Positions 36,983-43,589 of a stretch of 64,000 bases of DNA are shown in pieces. The translations under genes were made by a program, and so were the position numbers. Where the stretch lies: the NCBI GenBank assembly GCA_051656605.1, contig JBOGCF010000056.1:194246-258245 (forward strand), written 5' to 3'. Position 1 is the first letter of the stretch; every line of letters starts with the position of its first letter. The notes below the pieces were generated by a model that did no database searches, was not told where the DNA came from, and saw only the letters and a list, made by a program, of their open reading frames with translations. The stretch comes from UBA12018 sp051656605 (GTDB lineage: Bacteria; Bacteroidota; Bacteroidia; Bacteroidales; CAMTPD01).

Positions 36983-38404
36983 CTATTGCTGATTGTAAAG
37001 TCCAACAGGACGTGTGTTGCTTCCGATTCGATTGGTGATGTCGTCTCCAAGATCTTCACGTGCTTTTTCGACAAGAAGCATGAGTTGTGCTACTACCTCC
37101 GGGTATTGATTGTACACATTATATCGTTCTCCCGGATCGCGTCTCAGATCAAAGAGTAGAAACTCTTCAAGTTTCTTATGCTCGTTTACCTCCCCGGGCT
37201 GACCATCATTGCCCGGAGCAAAACCTTCGTAGGTACGATAACTATGTGGCAAAACGAGTTTAAAACTTCCGTTTTGCACGGCTTCCAGACTATTCTTCCG
37301 ATAGTAATAATAAAAATCAGTTCTTGGATTCGCATCTTTGTCCCCGATAATTAGTGGTAGAATATTTACGCCATCGATGGTATGAGGTGGCAGAGGAGCC
37401 TCGGCTAATGAAGCAAAGGTGGGAAGTAAGTCGATCGTCGATGACAGTTTATTGCAGATTGTACCTTCTGGTATTTTGCCTTTCCATTGCATCAAGCATG
37501 GAACACGTTGACCACCCTCAAAACTTGCACCTTTCCCTTCGCGTAAACCTCCGGTCGAGCCGGCATGGTTACCATAATTGATCCATGGTCCATTATCAGA
37601 GGTTACCACAACCAGCGTATTTTCTTCAAGCCCTTCTTGCTTTAGCTTGTCTAAGATTTGTCCTACACTCCAGTCGAGCTCCATCATGACGTCTCCATAA
37701 AGACCCTGTTTGCTTTTGCCTTTAAACTTGTCTGAAACAAAGAGAGGCACATGTGGCATTGGATGAGCCAAATATAAGAAGAAAGGGTTGTCTTTATTTT
37801 TATCAATGAATCCGACTGCACGTTCTGTAAATCGGGTTGTAAATTGAGATTGATCCGGATTTAATTCAATCGTCTGATCACCCTCAATAAGCGGAAGGTC
37901 GGGGTAGTAGTTGTAGCCGGTAGGATGATTAGGCCACATATCGTTTGAGTAAGGTAAACCGCAATATTCGTCAAAGCCATTGTGTGTGGGCAAAAACTGC
38001 TTATGATGGCCAAGGTGCCATTTACCAAAAGCTCCTGTTTTATATCCTTTTTGCTTGAGAACCTCTGCAATGGTCCACTCGTTTTCATGAATGCCGGTTT
38101 TTGTCATGTGGTCGCCAGCTCCCGACATTCCGATGCGATTGGGATAACAACCAGTCATCAATCCGGCACGAGAGGCTCCACTTACTGCCTGAGCTGCGTA
38201 GAAATGTGTAAACAACATGCCCTCATGTTGCATCTTTGTAAGGTTAGGCATTTCATAGTCTATTGCTCCATTGTTGACAAGGTCTCCATAACCCATATCA
38301 TCCATAAAGATGATTACGAAATTTGTATAAGGATCAGATGCTGCAAGATGGCTACTTGTTAAAGCCATACCACTAAGTATTGCTGCGAATTTATATCTGT
38401 TCAT
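36983..38404 (-). CDS. Sulfatase (arylsulfatase family), serine type
   Basis: A 473-residue exported sulfatase with signal peptide MNRYKFAAILSGMALTSSHLA. The calcium-site aspartates are in IIFMDDMGYGD. The maturation motif is AVSGASRAGLMTG with Ser75 at the position converted to formylglycine, so this is a serine-type enzyme needing the radical-SAM maturase anSME and not the aerobic cysteine system. Other family blocks are AFGKWHLGHH, NPFFLYLAHPMPHVP and VVTSDNGPW. It lies first in the minus-strand PUL unit, 122 bases before the GH2 gene. It implies that the glycan carries sulfate esters (galactan, glycosaminoglycan, mucin or fucan type). No maturase gene is in the window. Confidence 0.93.
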   Translation of the reverse strand: MNRYKFAAILSGMALTSSHLAASDPYTNFVIIFMDDMGYGDLVNNGAIDYEMPNLTKMQHEGMLFTHFYAAQAVSGASRAGLMTGCYPNRIGMSGAGDHMTKTGIHENEWTIAEVLKQKGYKTGAFGKWHLGHHKQFLPTHNGFDEYCGLPYSNDMWPNHPTGYNYYPDLPLIEGDQTIELNPDQSQFTTRFTERAVGFIDKNKDNPFFLYLAHPMPHVPLFVSDKFKGKSKQGLYGDVMMELDWSVGQILDKLKQEGLEENTLVVVTSDNGPWINYGNHAGSTGGLREGKGASFEGGQRVPCLMQWKGKIPEGTICNKLSSTIDLLPTFASLAEAPLPPHTIDGVNILPLIIGDKDANPRTDFYYYYRKNSLEAVQNGSFKLVLPHSYRTYEGFAPGNDGQPGEVNEHKKLEEFLLFDLRRDPGERYNVYNQYPEVVAQLMLLVEKAREDLGDDITNRIGSNTRPVGLYNQQ

Positions 38405-38596
38405 CTAAATTAAATATGTATGTTGTGTCTTGTATTCAAGGTGAAAGATCTATTGTCTTTTCTATAATTTACTGTGAAAGTAAAGAATAAAACGATTCGA
38501 AGATAAAAGTTTAGGTGTATATCTGTGTGTATTTGAAATAAGTGTTTTATTTAATAAGTTTAACATATTGATGTGCGGTAGTTATTTTTAGTTTAT

Positions 38597-38604
38597 TAGA
38601 TTTG
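38597..38604 (+). promoter_or_regulatory. Candidate -7 box ahead of an orphan terminator
   Basis: TAGATTTG fits TAnnTTTG on the plus strand. The nearest TTG (38568-38570) is 26 bases upstream, longer than usual. It would start a transcript near 38611 that ends at the terminator at 38687-38730. Confidence 0.35.
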
Positions 38605-38610
38605 TTTTTC

Positions 38611-38730
38611 CTTTTCAAACGATGTGAACCTTTTAGTACTATGACAAACATTTCAGAATGAAAGTTGATTTAAAGTGAGCGGATAGATCGTGTTTTTTCC
38701 ATACAAAGGAGGAAACACGATTTTTGTTTT
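38611..38730 (+). ncRNA. Candidate small RNA or leader RNA
   Basis: A plus-strand -7 box and a strong intrinsic terminator enclose about 120 bases with no open frame of note, in the 487-base gap 38405-38891 between the divergent sulfatase and DUF4250 genes. The terminator has no upstream plus-strand gene to serve. It could be an independent small RNA, or an attenuated leader of the DUF4250 operon starting at 38892. Only a promoter-terminator pair supports it. Confidence 0.3.
38687..38730 (+). terminator. Orphan intrinsic terminator
   Basis: ATCGTGTTTTTTCC (38687-38700) pairs with GGAGGAAACACGAT (38708-38721), 14 pairs including two G-U, with a 7-base loop. It is followed by TTTTTGTTTT. There is no protein gene upstream on this strand for over 4 kb. 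Confidence 0.75.
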
Positions 38731-38811
38731 AGGTGTTGACGTCATAAGTTTTATAATCAGAGTATTGAGGGAGTATAAAAATAGTAAACAAGCCCTCTAA
38801 ATCAGAATTAT

Positions 38812-38827
38812 TGTGCAAATTTGCACA
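38812..38827. promoter_or_regulatory. 16-bp perfect palindrome, possible operator
   Basis: TGTGCAAATTTGCACA is fully self-complementary and lies 65 bases upstream of the DUF4250 start. It is the size and shape of a dimeric regulator site (for example an Fnr/Crp-like protein), but the regulator is unknown. Confidence 0.4.
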
Positions 38828-38891
38828 GTATATCAGTAAACATAGATTCGATTACTGGTATTTTCTATTTCAAACTTAATCAATTAAAAAA

Positions 38892-39071
38892 ATGAATCAG
38901 TTACCAAACGATGTGAATATGCTTTTTAGTTTTGTGAATATGAAGTTGCGAGATGAGTATAGCTCTTTGAAAGAACTTTGCAATGCTCTCGATATTGATC
39001 AAGAATGGCTTACAGCCAGATTGGCTACTGCCGGCTTTGAATACAATCAGCAGCAAAACAAGTTTTGGTAG
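38892..39071 (+). CDS. DUF4250 domain-containing small protein
   Basis: A 59-residue protein with no signal peptide. It begins MNQLPNDVNMLFSFVNMKLRD and continues with SLKELCNALDIDQEWLTARL and a C-terminal GFEYNQQQNKFW. The LPND start, the VNMKLRD block, the helix-turn-helix-like middle and the closing YN-QNKFW agree with what I recall of DUF4250, a small conserved family of unknown function in Bacteroidetes and Firmicutes. A DNA- or RNA-binding role is conceivable from the helical middle but is not shown. It is followed after 43 bases by a small membrane protein gene and then a terminator, so the two form a two-gene unit behind the palindrome at 38812. Confidence 0.85.
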   Translation: MNQLPNDVNMLFSFVNMKLRDEYSSLKELCNALDIDQEWLTARLATAGFEYNQQQNKFW

Positions 39072-39114
39072 TCGATCAAGTCATTGAAAAACCTGCATAT
39101 AAATCAAATATCAA

Positions 39115-39288
39115 ATGAAAAAGATTGCAATCACGATCCTATTTCTTTTTACAGCATTGGTGATGATCGTGGTGATGAAACATAATATCGAAAATGGAGA
39201 AGCCGTAAAATGTTGGTTACCCCTGTTGCTATTGATCGGAGGTGCTAACGGGTATCTTTATTTGATGTCTAAGAAACGAAAAGAGTAA
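39115..39288 (+). CDS. Small two-helix membrane protein, unknown function
   Basis: A 57-residue frame with an ATG at 39115. It contains two hydrophobic helices, about residues 4-21 (IAITILFLFTALVMIVVM) and 34-52 (centred on LPLLLLIGGANGYLYL), joined by a short polar loop, and it ends in a basic tail SKKRKE. No family is recognised. It is the second gene of a unit with the DUF4250 gene and is closed by a perfect terminator stem 14 bases after the stop. Tight packing and the terminator support it as a real gene despite its size. Confidence 0.65.
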   Translation: MKKIAITILFLFTALVMIVVMKHNIENGEAVKCWLPLLLLIGGANGYLYLMSKKRKE

Positions 39289-39301
39289 GTAGAATAAATC
39301 T

Positions 39302-39354
39302 AAAGAACTCCGTTGTTTGTGGTATCAGAAGATCCAATAACAACGGAGTTCTTT
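39302..39354. terminator. Bidirectional terminator, 16-bp perfect stem
   Basis: AAAGAACTCCGTTGTT (39302-39317) is the exact complement of AACAACGGAGTTCTTT (39339-39354), followed by Ts on the plus strand. It separates the plus-strand small genes from the minus-strand unit ending at 39356. Confidence 0.9.
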
Positions 39355-39355
39355 T

Positions 39356-39541
39356 TTATTTCTTTACAATAGAATACTTGTTGCGCAAGTCTTGTTGCTG
39401 TTCCTCTGGCAGAGAGTTGATATAAGCTTTCCATCCCGGACAAATGTTAATGTGCCAACGCCATAGTCGGCCCAAGATTGATTTGGGATTGTTATCGTAC
39501 TTTGCCCTAAAAGCGCATTGATTACATTGATGCTTTTTCAT
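39356..39541 (-). CDS. Conserved small cysteine-containing protein next to DUF1847
   Basis: A 61-residue protein with an N-terminal CxxC (MKKHQCNQCAFRAKYDNNP), an aromatic middle (GRLWRWHINICPGWKAYI) and a charged helix (LPEEQQQDLRNKY). The three cysteines plus histidine could form a small metal-binding knuckle. I do not know a named family. It begins 10 bases after the DUF1847 gene stop and is clearly cotranscribed with it. Both proteins are cysteine-rich and cytoplasmic, so they may act together. The function is unknown. Confidence 0.75.
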   Translation of the reverse strand: MKKHQCNQCAFRAKYDNNPKSILGRLWRWHINICPGWKAYINSLPEEQQQDLRNKYSIVKK

Positions 39542-39551
39542 GATCAGATGA

Positions 39552-40196
39552 TTATTGGTCTTTATCTAAATTAAACTTCTTATGATAATACGAGTGTGCT
39601 GTGTAAAGAGCAGCAGCCGGATTATTGCCTGTTATTCTATCCTTTGTAACAAGCGTAGTAACGTATGCATCCGAATATTTGTAGAATAAACTGTCATGTC
39701 CTACACACAGTCCGATCAATACGTTGAGTTCAGTCTTTGCTTGGTTGAGAAGTCGCGCCTGTAAAATAGGGTTACACATTGCAGCTCCGATCGTTTCACA
39801 TTCTGTAGGAATCCCCAATGATGATTTTGCTTTTCCGGCTACTTTACAAGATATCGCATAAGGGTCAAAACCATTGGCTCTCAATATGCGTGCAAATATT
39901 CGAGCTTCATTAGAGAGCCCGATACAATTGGCAATCCCTATTTTGGTTGCGTTTATCTTTCTTGCAAACTGCATGATTTCCTCTACACGCGTCCATTTAC
40001 AATAACCTTGGTACTCAACTTCGGCACTGGCCACCATCACTTCATGATTGCGATCTTCTTCATATCTTTCCAGCGCCCATTCGATATCTTCTTGTTTCAA
40101 GTTCGTAGTAGGACAGAAGGCAGGATATGTGCGGTCTTTATGTTTGCAGTTTTGCGTTCCGCAATCGCAGCAGCTGGGATTATCTATTTTAGACAT
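39552..40196 (-). CDS. DUF1847 domain-containing metal-binding-like protein
   Basis: A 214-residue cytoplasmic protein. The N-terminus is cysteine-rich (CCDCGTQNCKHK, then FCPT). Later blocks are TRVEEIMQFARKINATKIGIANCIGL, then ILRANGFDPYAISCKVAG, then CNPILQARLLNQAKTELNVLIGLCVGHDSLFYKYS and TTLVTKDRITGNNPAAALY. This pattern is that of DUF1847, found in anaerobes. Conserved cysteines and histidine suggest metal or Fe-S binding, which is inference. It is divergent from the small membrane-protein gene at 40370 and leads a two-gene unit with the 61-residue protein. Confidence 0.88.
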   Translation of the reverse strand: MSKIDNPSCCDCGTQNCKHKDRTYPAFCPTTNLKQEDIEWALERYEEDRNHEVMVASAEVEYQGYCKWTRVEEIMQFARKINATKIGIANCIGLSNEARIFARILRANGFDPYAISCKVAGKAKSSLGIPTECETIGAAMCNPILQARLLNQAKTELNVLIGLCVGHDSLFYKYSDAYVTTLVTKDRITGNNPAAALYTAHSYYHKKFNLDKDQ

Positions 40197-40243
40197 AAAA
40201 AGAATAATCTGTTTTAAAGTTGATGATAATTACAAATAGACAA

Positions 40244-40251
40244 CAAAAATA
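40244..40251 (-). promoter_or_regulatory. Candidate -7 box of the DUF1847 operon
   Basis: Minus-strand TATTTTTG fits TAnnTTTG and lies 47 bases upstream of the DUF1847 start. A TTTG on the same strand (plus-strand 40276-40279) is at a 24-base spacing, slightly long. Confidence 0.4.
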
Positions 40252-40292
40252 GAGAATAAATTCTGAATATGACTTCAAAAGCATATTGTGAA

Positions 40293-40322
40293 TTGATCAC
40301 AATATCTGCAAACCAACCTTTG
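40293..40322 (+). promoter_or_regulatory. Candidate promoter of the 40370 gene
   Basis: TTG at 40293-40295, exactly 19 bases, then AACCTTTG at 40315-40322 (seven of eight to TAnnTTTG). The box ends 47 bases before the ATG at 40370. Confidence 0.4.
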
Positions 40323-40369
40323 TCCTTCATTGTTGTTTTAATAATGTTATCAACTTAAACGTATCAGTT

Positions 40370-40657
40370 ATGAAAGATTCTGATGAAAAGGTCGACTATG
40401 ATCAACCACAAGAATTCGAGGAAGCAGGCACTTCAAAAAAGATAGAAGCAGAGCTTAGCGATGAAAATAAAGTTATTTACGGCGATGAAACTCCCGGAGA
40501 ACCAGTAGGGTGTCCGGTAAAAAGAAAAAGAAACTTTTGGGTGATTCTTCTTCTATTCGTTTTTGGTCTTATCCTTCTTATTTGGGGTGGCCGAAGTTGT
40601 AGCGGTGAAGAACAAAACCAACCTACAGAAGGAACAACAACAGTCATCGTTGAATAG
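40370..40657 (+). CDS. Single-span membrane protein, unknown function
   Basis: A 95-residue protein with an acidic N-terminal half (about residues 1-48, many Asp/Glu), a basic patch CPVKRKRNFW, one transmembrane helix (about 59-78, VILLLFVFGLILLIWGG) and a short polar tail. The basic patch before the helix predicts the acidic N-terminus in the cytoplasm. No family is recognised. It is divergent from the DUF1847 operon, has a plausible promoter of its own, and lies 78 bases before an alpha/beta hydrolase gene with which it may be cotranscribed. Confidence 0.7.
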   Translation: MKDSDEKVDYDQPQEFEEAGTSKKIEAELSDENKVIYGDETPGEPVGCPVKRKRNFWVILLLFVFGLILLIWGGRSCSGEEQNQPTEGTTTVIVE

Positions 40658-40679
40658 AATTTCTTGATTAATTTATTAT

Positions 40680-40720
40680 TGCAATGCAGATTGATAACAC
40701 ATTTACCAATCTGTATTGCA
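40680..40720 (+). other. Hairpin in front of the alpha/beta hydrolase gene
   Basis: TGCAATGCAGATTG (40680-40693) pairs with CAATCTGTATTGCA (40707-40720) through 14 positions with one G-U. It ends 15 bases before the ATG at 40736 and has no T-run, so it looks more like a leader structure or processed 3' end than a terminator. Confidence 0.4.
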
Positions 40721-40735
40721 TTGCTATATCGAGAC

Positions 40736-41611
40736 ATGAAGCAATTAACCATTAAGGCCGGAGATGGATTGGAATTGTCGGCTACTCTTTTTGAGGCAGA
40801 AGCTCCTAAAGCTTTAATCCAAATTATCCACGGATCAGTAGAGCACAAAGAACGCTATTACGAATTTGCGCAATTTCTTTGTGAGCATTCCTATGCAGTG
40901 ATTATAAGTGATAACCGAGGGCATGGAGCTTCCGTTAATACCCAGTATCCTTTAGGCTATATGGATGGTGTAGATCAGGTTGTTGACGATCAATATAGAG
41001 TAAGTAAATACATCTGTTCGCTTTATCCCCATGTAAAACTTTATTTATTCGGACATTCGCTAGGTTCCGTATTTGCCAGATGTTATTTGCGAAGGTATGA
41101 CGACATGATAGCCAAACTTGTGTTGAGTGGAACGGTTCATTACAATCCTTTTACTCCGTTGGGTATTATGCTCACGAAGTGTGCAATTGCCGTTAGTGGA
41201 AAACATGCATACAATAAACTACTGCGCGATGCAATAATGAACAACGATGATTTATCTTGGTTAAGCGAAAATAAAGAAAACATTGAAGCCTATAAAGCCG
41301 ATCCTTTGTGTGGCTTTGCCTATCCCAATAGTTCAGTTCTCACGGTAATGCAAGGCGTACAACAACTAAAGGAGGCAAAACAATATCAATTCAAGAATTC
41401 CGATCTGCATATCTTGAGTATCTCCGGCGAGGGCGATCCTGTAACCGGAGGAGCAGCCGGCTTGCGCGAATCATTTAGACAACTCCAGCGCATCGGTTAT
41501 CATAACTTTGAGCAGATTGTATTTCCGGGAATGAAACATGAAGTACTCAACGAAACCAATCGTCTCGAAGTCTACAACAGTGTACTCTACTTCTTTGAAC
41601 AAGACTATTGA
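40736..41611 (+). CDS. Alpha/beta hydrolase (monoacylglycerol lipase/S33-like)
   Basis: A 291-residue cytoplasmic serine hydrolase. I start it at the ATG at 40736 (MKQLTIKAGDGLELSATLF). An in-frame TTG at 40664 would add 24 residues reading through the leader hairpin and is less likely. The oxyanion block is LIQIIHGSVEHKERYYEFA, followed by VIISDNRGHGAS. The nucleophile elbow is LFGHSLGSVFARCYL. The acid is probably the aspartate in SISGEGDPVTGG and the histidine is in FPGMKHEVLNE. This is the Hydrolase_4/lysophospholipase type, acting on esters such as monoacylglycerols; the true substrate is unknown. It lies between a small membrane-protein gene and a secreted protein gene that has its own -7 box. 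Confidence 0.88.
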   Translation: MKQLTIKAGDGLELSATLFEAEAPKALIQIIHGSVEHKERYYEFAQFLCEHSYAVIISDNRGHGASVNTQYPLGYMDGVDQVVDDQYRVSKYICSLYPHVKLYLFGHSLGSVFARCYLRRYDDMIAKLVLSGTVHYNPFTPLGIMLTKCAIAVSGKHAYNKLLRDAIMNNDDLSWLSENKENIEAYKADPLCGFAYPNSSVLTVMQGVQQLKEAKQYQFKNSDLHILSISGEGDPVTGGAAGLRESFRQLQRIGYHNFEQIVFPGMKHEVLNETNRLEVYNSVLYFFEQDY

Positions 41612-41644
41612 ATAGGCCTATAGCGTAAAACTTGAAAATAATAT

Positions 41645-41652
41645 TATCTTTG
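41645..41652 (+). promoter_or_regulatory. -7 box of the secreted protein gene
   Basis: TATCTTTG fits TAnnTTTG and lies 33 bases before the ATG at 41686. It decides that start over the ATG at 41632, which lies upstream of the box. Confidence 0.5.
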
Positions 41653-41685
41653 AGTCAACTAGCTATAATCAATAGAAAAACAAAG

Positions 41686-42252
41686 ATGAAGAAATTCTTA
41701 ACTTCCGCAATTTTATTATGCTCTTCTGTAGTCGCGTTTGCACAACAGCCAACCGACGCACACGTATTCTTTAATAAGATCAAACAACACTGCGATAAGT
41801 CGTACGAAGGAAAAGTTACCGCAGGTGCAGGCAACGACGACTTTAGTAAAAACAAACTCGTAATGCACGTACGCTCGTGCGAAGAAAACCGTATTCGCAT
41901 TCCGTTTTTTGTAGGAGACGATCGCTCGCGTACGTGGATTCTAACGCTCGAGAATGACCGTATTTTGCTAAAGCACGACCACAGACATGAAGACGGAACC
42001 GAGGATAAAGTGACGCAATATGGCGGTTGGACGCCCAATGCAGGACTAGACACAATTCAGATTTTCCCGGCAGATAGTTATACGAGAGACCTGTATCCGC
42101 ACACGGCAAACAATGTGTGGTGGATCACGATCAACGAAACCGAATTTACGTACAACCTACGTCGCATCGGCTCGGAAAGAGTCTTTACCGTAACATTCGA
42201 CTTGACCAAGGAGGTTGCCACACCACAAGCACCTTGGGGCTGGAAGGACTAA
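41686..42252 (+). CDS. Secreted protein of unknown function
   Basis: A 188-residue protein with a clear signal peptide (MKKFLTSAILLCSSVVAFAQ). The ATG at 41686 is preferred because the -7 box at 41645-41652 would transcribe from about 41659, which excludes the in-frame ATG at 41632. The mature part carries DAHVFFNKIKQHCDKSYEGK, IRIPFFVGDDRSRTWIL, KHDHRHEDGTEDKVTQYGG and NVWWITINETEFTYNLRRIG. It is rich in beta strands and charged residues, resembling small periplasmic beta-sandwich proteins. I do not recognise a named family. The two cysteines in the mature part could pair. It is monocistronic with a terminator. Confidence 0.75.
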   Translation: MKKFLTSAILLCSSVVAFAQQPTDAHVFFNKIKQHCDKSYEGKVTAGAGNDDFSKNKLVMHVRSCEENRIRIPFFVGDDRSRTWILTLENDRILLKHDHRHEDGTEDKVTQYGGWTPNAGLDTIQIFPADSYTRDLYPHTANNVWWITINETEFTYNLRRIGSERVFTVTFDLTKEVATPQAPWGWKD

Positions 42253-42278
42253 CTTCTCGAACGATATAAAACCGGCAG

Positions 42279-42311
42279 AGGCTGATAACGGATTTGATCT
42301 GTTATCGGCCT
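42279..42311 (+). terminator. Intrinsic terminator after the secreted protein gene
   Basis: AGGCTGATAACGGAT (42279-42293) pairs with ATCTGTTATCGGCCT (42297-42311) through 15 positions with two G-U and a 3-base loop, then TTGTCGTATTTTG. The U-tract is modest. Confidence 0.65.
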
Positions 42312-42409
42312 TTGTCGTATTTTGACGCAATACGTACATAAAACATTGTACAAGTGAAGGTTTATTCTGTTTCTTGCGTATATTTGTTGTAGTTGTTGCA
42401 TGAGTTAAG

Positions 42410-42497
42410 CTTAGACAGGTACGTGTCTAAGATGTGTACACGGTCGTGACGCATTCTTGTCATATACCTGTCTAAGTTGTATACACGTACGTGTATA
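42410..42497. promoter_or_regulatory. Cluster of palindromes and direct repeats upstream of the HU-like gene
   Basis: CTTAGACA-6-TGTCTAAG forms a dyad at 42410-42431. GTGTACAC lies at 42434-42441. The 18-bp perfect palindrome TATACACGTACGTGTATA lies at 42480-42497. A 19-base direct repeat (42424-42442 and 42469-42487, two mismatches, 45 apart) joins them. The whole lies 61-148 bases before the HU-like gene in the 305-base gap 42253-42557, which otherwise holds only the terminator. It is probably a regulatory or protein-nucleation region. Confidence 0.6.
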
Positions 42498-42557
42498 AGC
42501 TTAGTGATCGTAACAATCGCAGTTATACCTTATATATAAACCATCAAACACACACGA

Positions 42558-43160
42558 ATGTCTATTTTGTACAAAATGAAAGCGCTACCCAAGCGCAACG
42601 ACGACGAATTGATTTACTTGCATCCCTATGTTGTGTCGCGCGGCACGAAACGACTTACCGACTGGGCCGAAGAGGCACACGACAGCGGATCGCTGAACAA
42701 GGCCGATGTGCTGGGCGCGATGAAAAGTCTCGAAGAATTTATTGTGAAATCGTTGCGAAATGGCTACCAAGTGGAGCTCGACGGAGTAGGGACATTAGCC
42801 GTTTCGCTCTCGTCTCGAAAGGTTACCGACGAGAAAGAGATACGAGGAAATTCGCTCGATGTGAAGCGTGTGACGTTTCGTTGTAGCAAGTCTCTGAAAA
42901 CCCGATTGGCAGGAGCGTCGCTCGAACGAAGCGCAGCAGTAAAACAAGACAAAACAACTTTCGCGCACAGGCAGATAAAATTACTGCAATACTTGTCGGA
43001 ACATCCGTTTATCAACCGCGGCACGTATCGAATCTTGATGGGTTGTAGCGACCGCATCTGGCGTAGCGATTGCAATCGATACCTCGACGAAGGTTTATTG
43101 CAACGACAAGGAAAATCGCCACTCAATTTCTACACATTAAAAGCAGACGCAACACTCTGA
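42558..43160 (+). CDS. HU-like (HU-HIG type) DNA-binding protein
   Basis: A 200-residue Bacteroidetes-type HU-related protein. The N-terminal about 120 residues resemble a degenerate HU/IHF fold. RNDDELIYLHPYVVSRGTKR replaces the usual start, DVLGAMKSLEEFIVKSLRNG corresponds to the dimerisation helices, and YQVELDGVGTLAVSLSSRKV to the beta arm. The C-terminal 80 residues (IKLLQYLSEHPFINRGTYRI to GLLQRQGKSPLNFY) look like a winged-helix or linker domain typical of the longer HU-HIG proteins. An ATG at 42576 is an alternative start. It may bend or coat DNA. A dense palindrome cluster upstream suggests autoregulation or a binding site, which is inference. It is monocistronic with a terminator. 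Confidence 0.82.
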   Translation: MSILYKMKALPKRNDDELIYLHPYVVSRGTKRLTDWAEEAHDSGSLNKADVLGAMKSLEEFIVKSLRNGYQVELDGVGTLAVSLSSRKVTDEKEIRGNSLDVKRVTFRCSKSLKTRLAGASLERSAAVKQDKTTFAHRQIKLLQYLSEHPFINRGTYRILMGCSDRIWRSDCNRYLDEGLLQRQGKSPLNFYTLKADATL

Positions 43161-43169
43161 TAAAACAGC

Positions 43170-43214
43170 AAAGCAGCGATGATGATATCATAATGATACT
43201 ATCATCGCTGCTTT
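43170..43214. terminator. Bidirectional terminator after the HU-like gene
   Basis: AAAGCAGCGATGAT (43170-43183) is the exact complement of ATCATCGCTGCTTT (43201-43214). Short T-runs occur on both sides, and it lies between convergent genes. Confidence 0.8.
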
Positions 43215-43226
43215 TGTTTATAACAA

Positions 43227-43451
43227 CTATTCTTCAACTTTAGACAACGCACCTCCTTTGTGCGCGGCAATATGGTTTGTCTTACTGCTCTTGATCTCAT
43301 ATTGCGGGTCGGCAGGCGTTGCATGATGCGTATAGCCTTTATAGTCGAAATCAGACGTATGAATCTTGATAATCGTACCGGTAACAAAGCCGGCCTCCGA
43401 ATTCCACCTTACTCTATCTCCAACTCTAAACTTTGTGTCCATAATATCCAT
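43227..43451 (-). CDS. DUF2945 / HVA1-TUDOR-like small protein
   Basis: A protein of about 75 residues beginning MDIMDTKFRVGDRVRWNSEAG (ATG at 43451; an ATG at 43442 is equally possible; a further upstream in-frame start at 43505 is less likely). It has the features I associate with DUF2945: FRVGDRVRW, GFVTGTIIKIHT, then DYKGYTHHATPADPQYEIKS and HIAAHKGGALSKV. The fold is a small Tudor-like barrel. Such proteins are common beside stress or metabolic genes, and their role is unknown. It is convergent with the HU-like gene and divergent from the NUDIX gene. Confidence 0.8.
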   Translation of the reverse strand: MDIMDTKFRVGDRVRWNSEAGFVTGTIIKIHTSDFDYKGYTHHATPADPQYEIKSSKTNHIAAHKGGALSKVEE

Positions 43452-43554
43452 TGTTATTATTCTCGTAAAACAGACCTGCCGATTGTAATGTTGAGGCAGA
43501 TTCATAATATCAAGAATGTATAATGTAGGATTCTAGAATCAATAGAAAAGAATT

Positions 43555-43562
43555 TATCTTTG
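43555..43562 (+). promoter_or_regulatory. -7 box of the NUDIX gene
   Basis: TATCTTTG fits TAnnTTTG and lies 27 bases before the ATG at 43590. No clear -33 TTG is present. Confidence 0.5.
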
Positions 43563-43589
43563 CTAGATAATCAGAAATAAGAAGAAGCA

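Noticed and set aside
40664..40735. Upstream TTG start of the alpha/beta hydrolase
   Set aside because: The 24 extra residues read through a hairpin and are not hydrolase-like; MKQLTIKAGDG is a natural start.
43452..43505. N-terminal extension of the DUF2945 protein
   Set aside because: The extra 18 residues are not part of the compact Tudor-like domain, and ATGs at 43451 and 43442 fit better.
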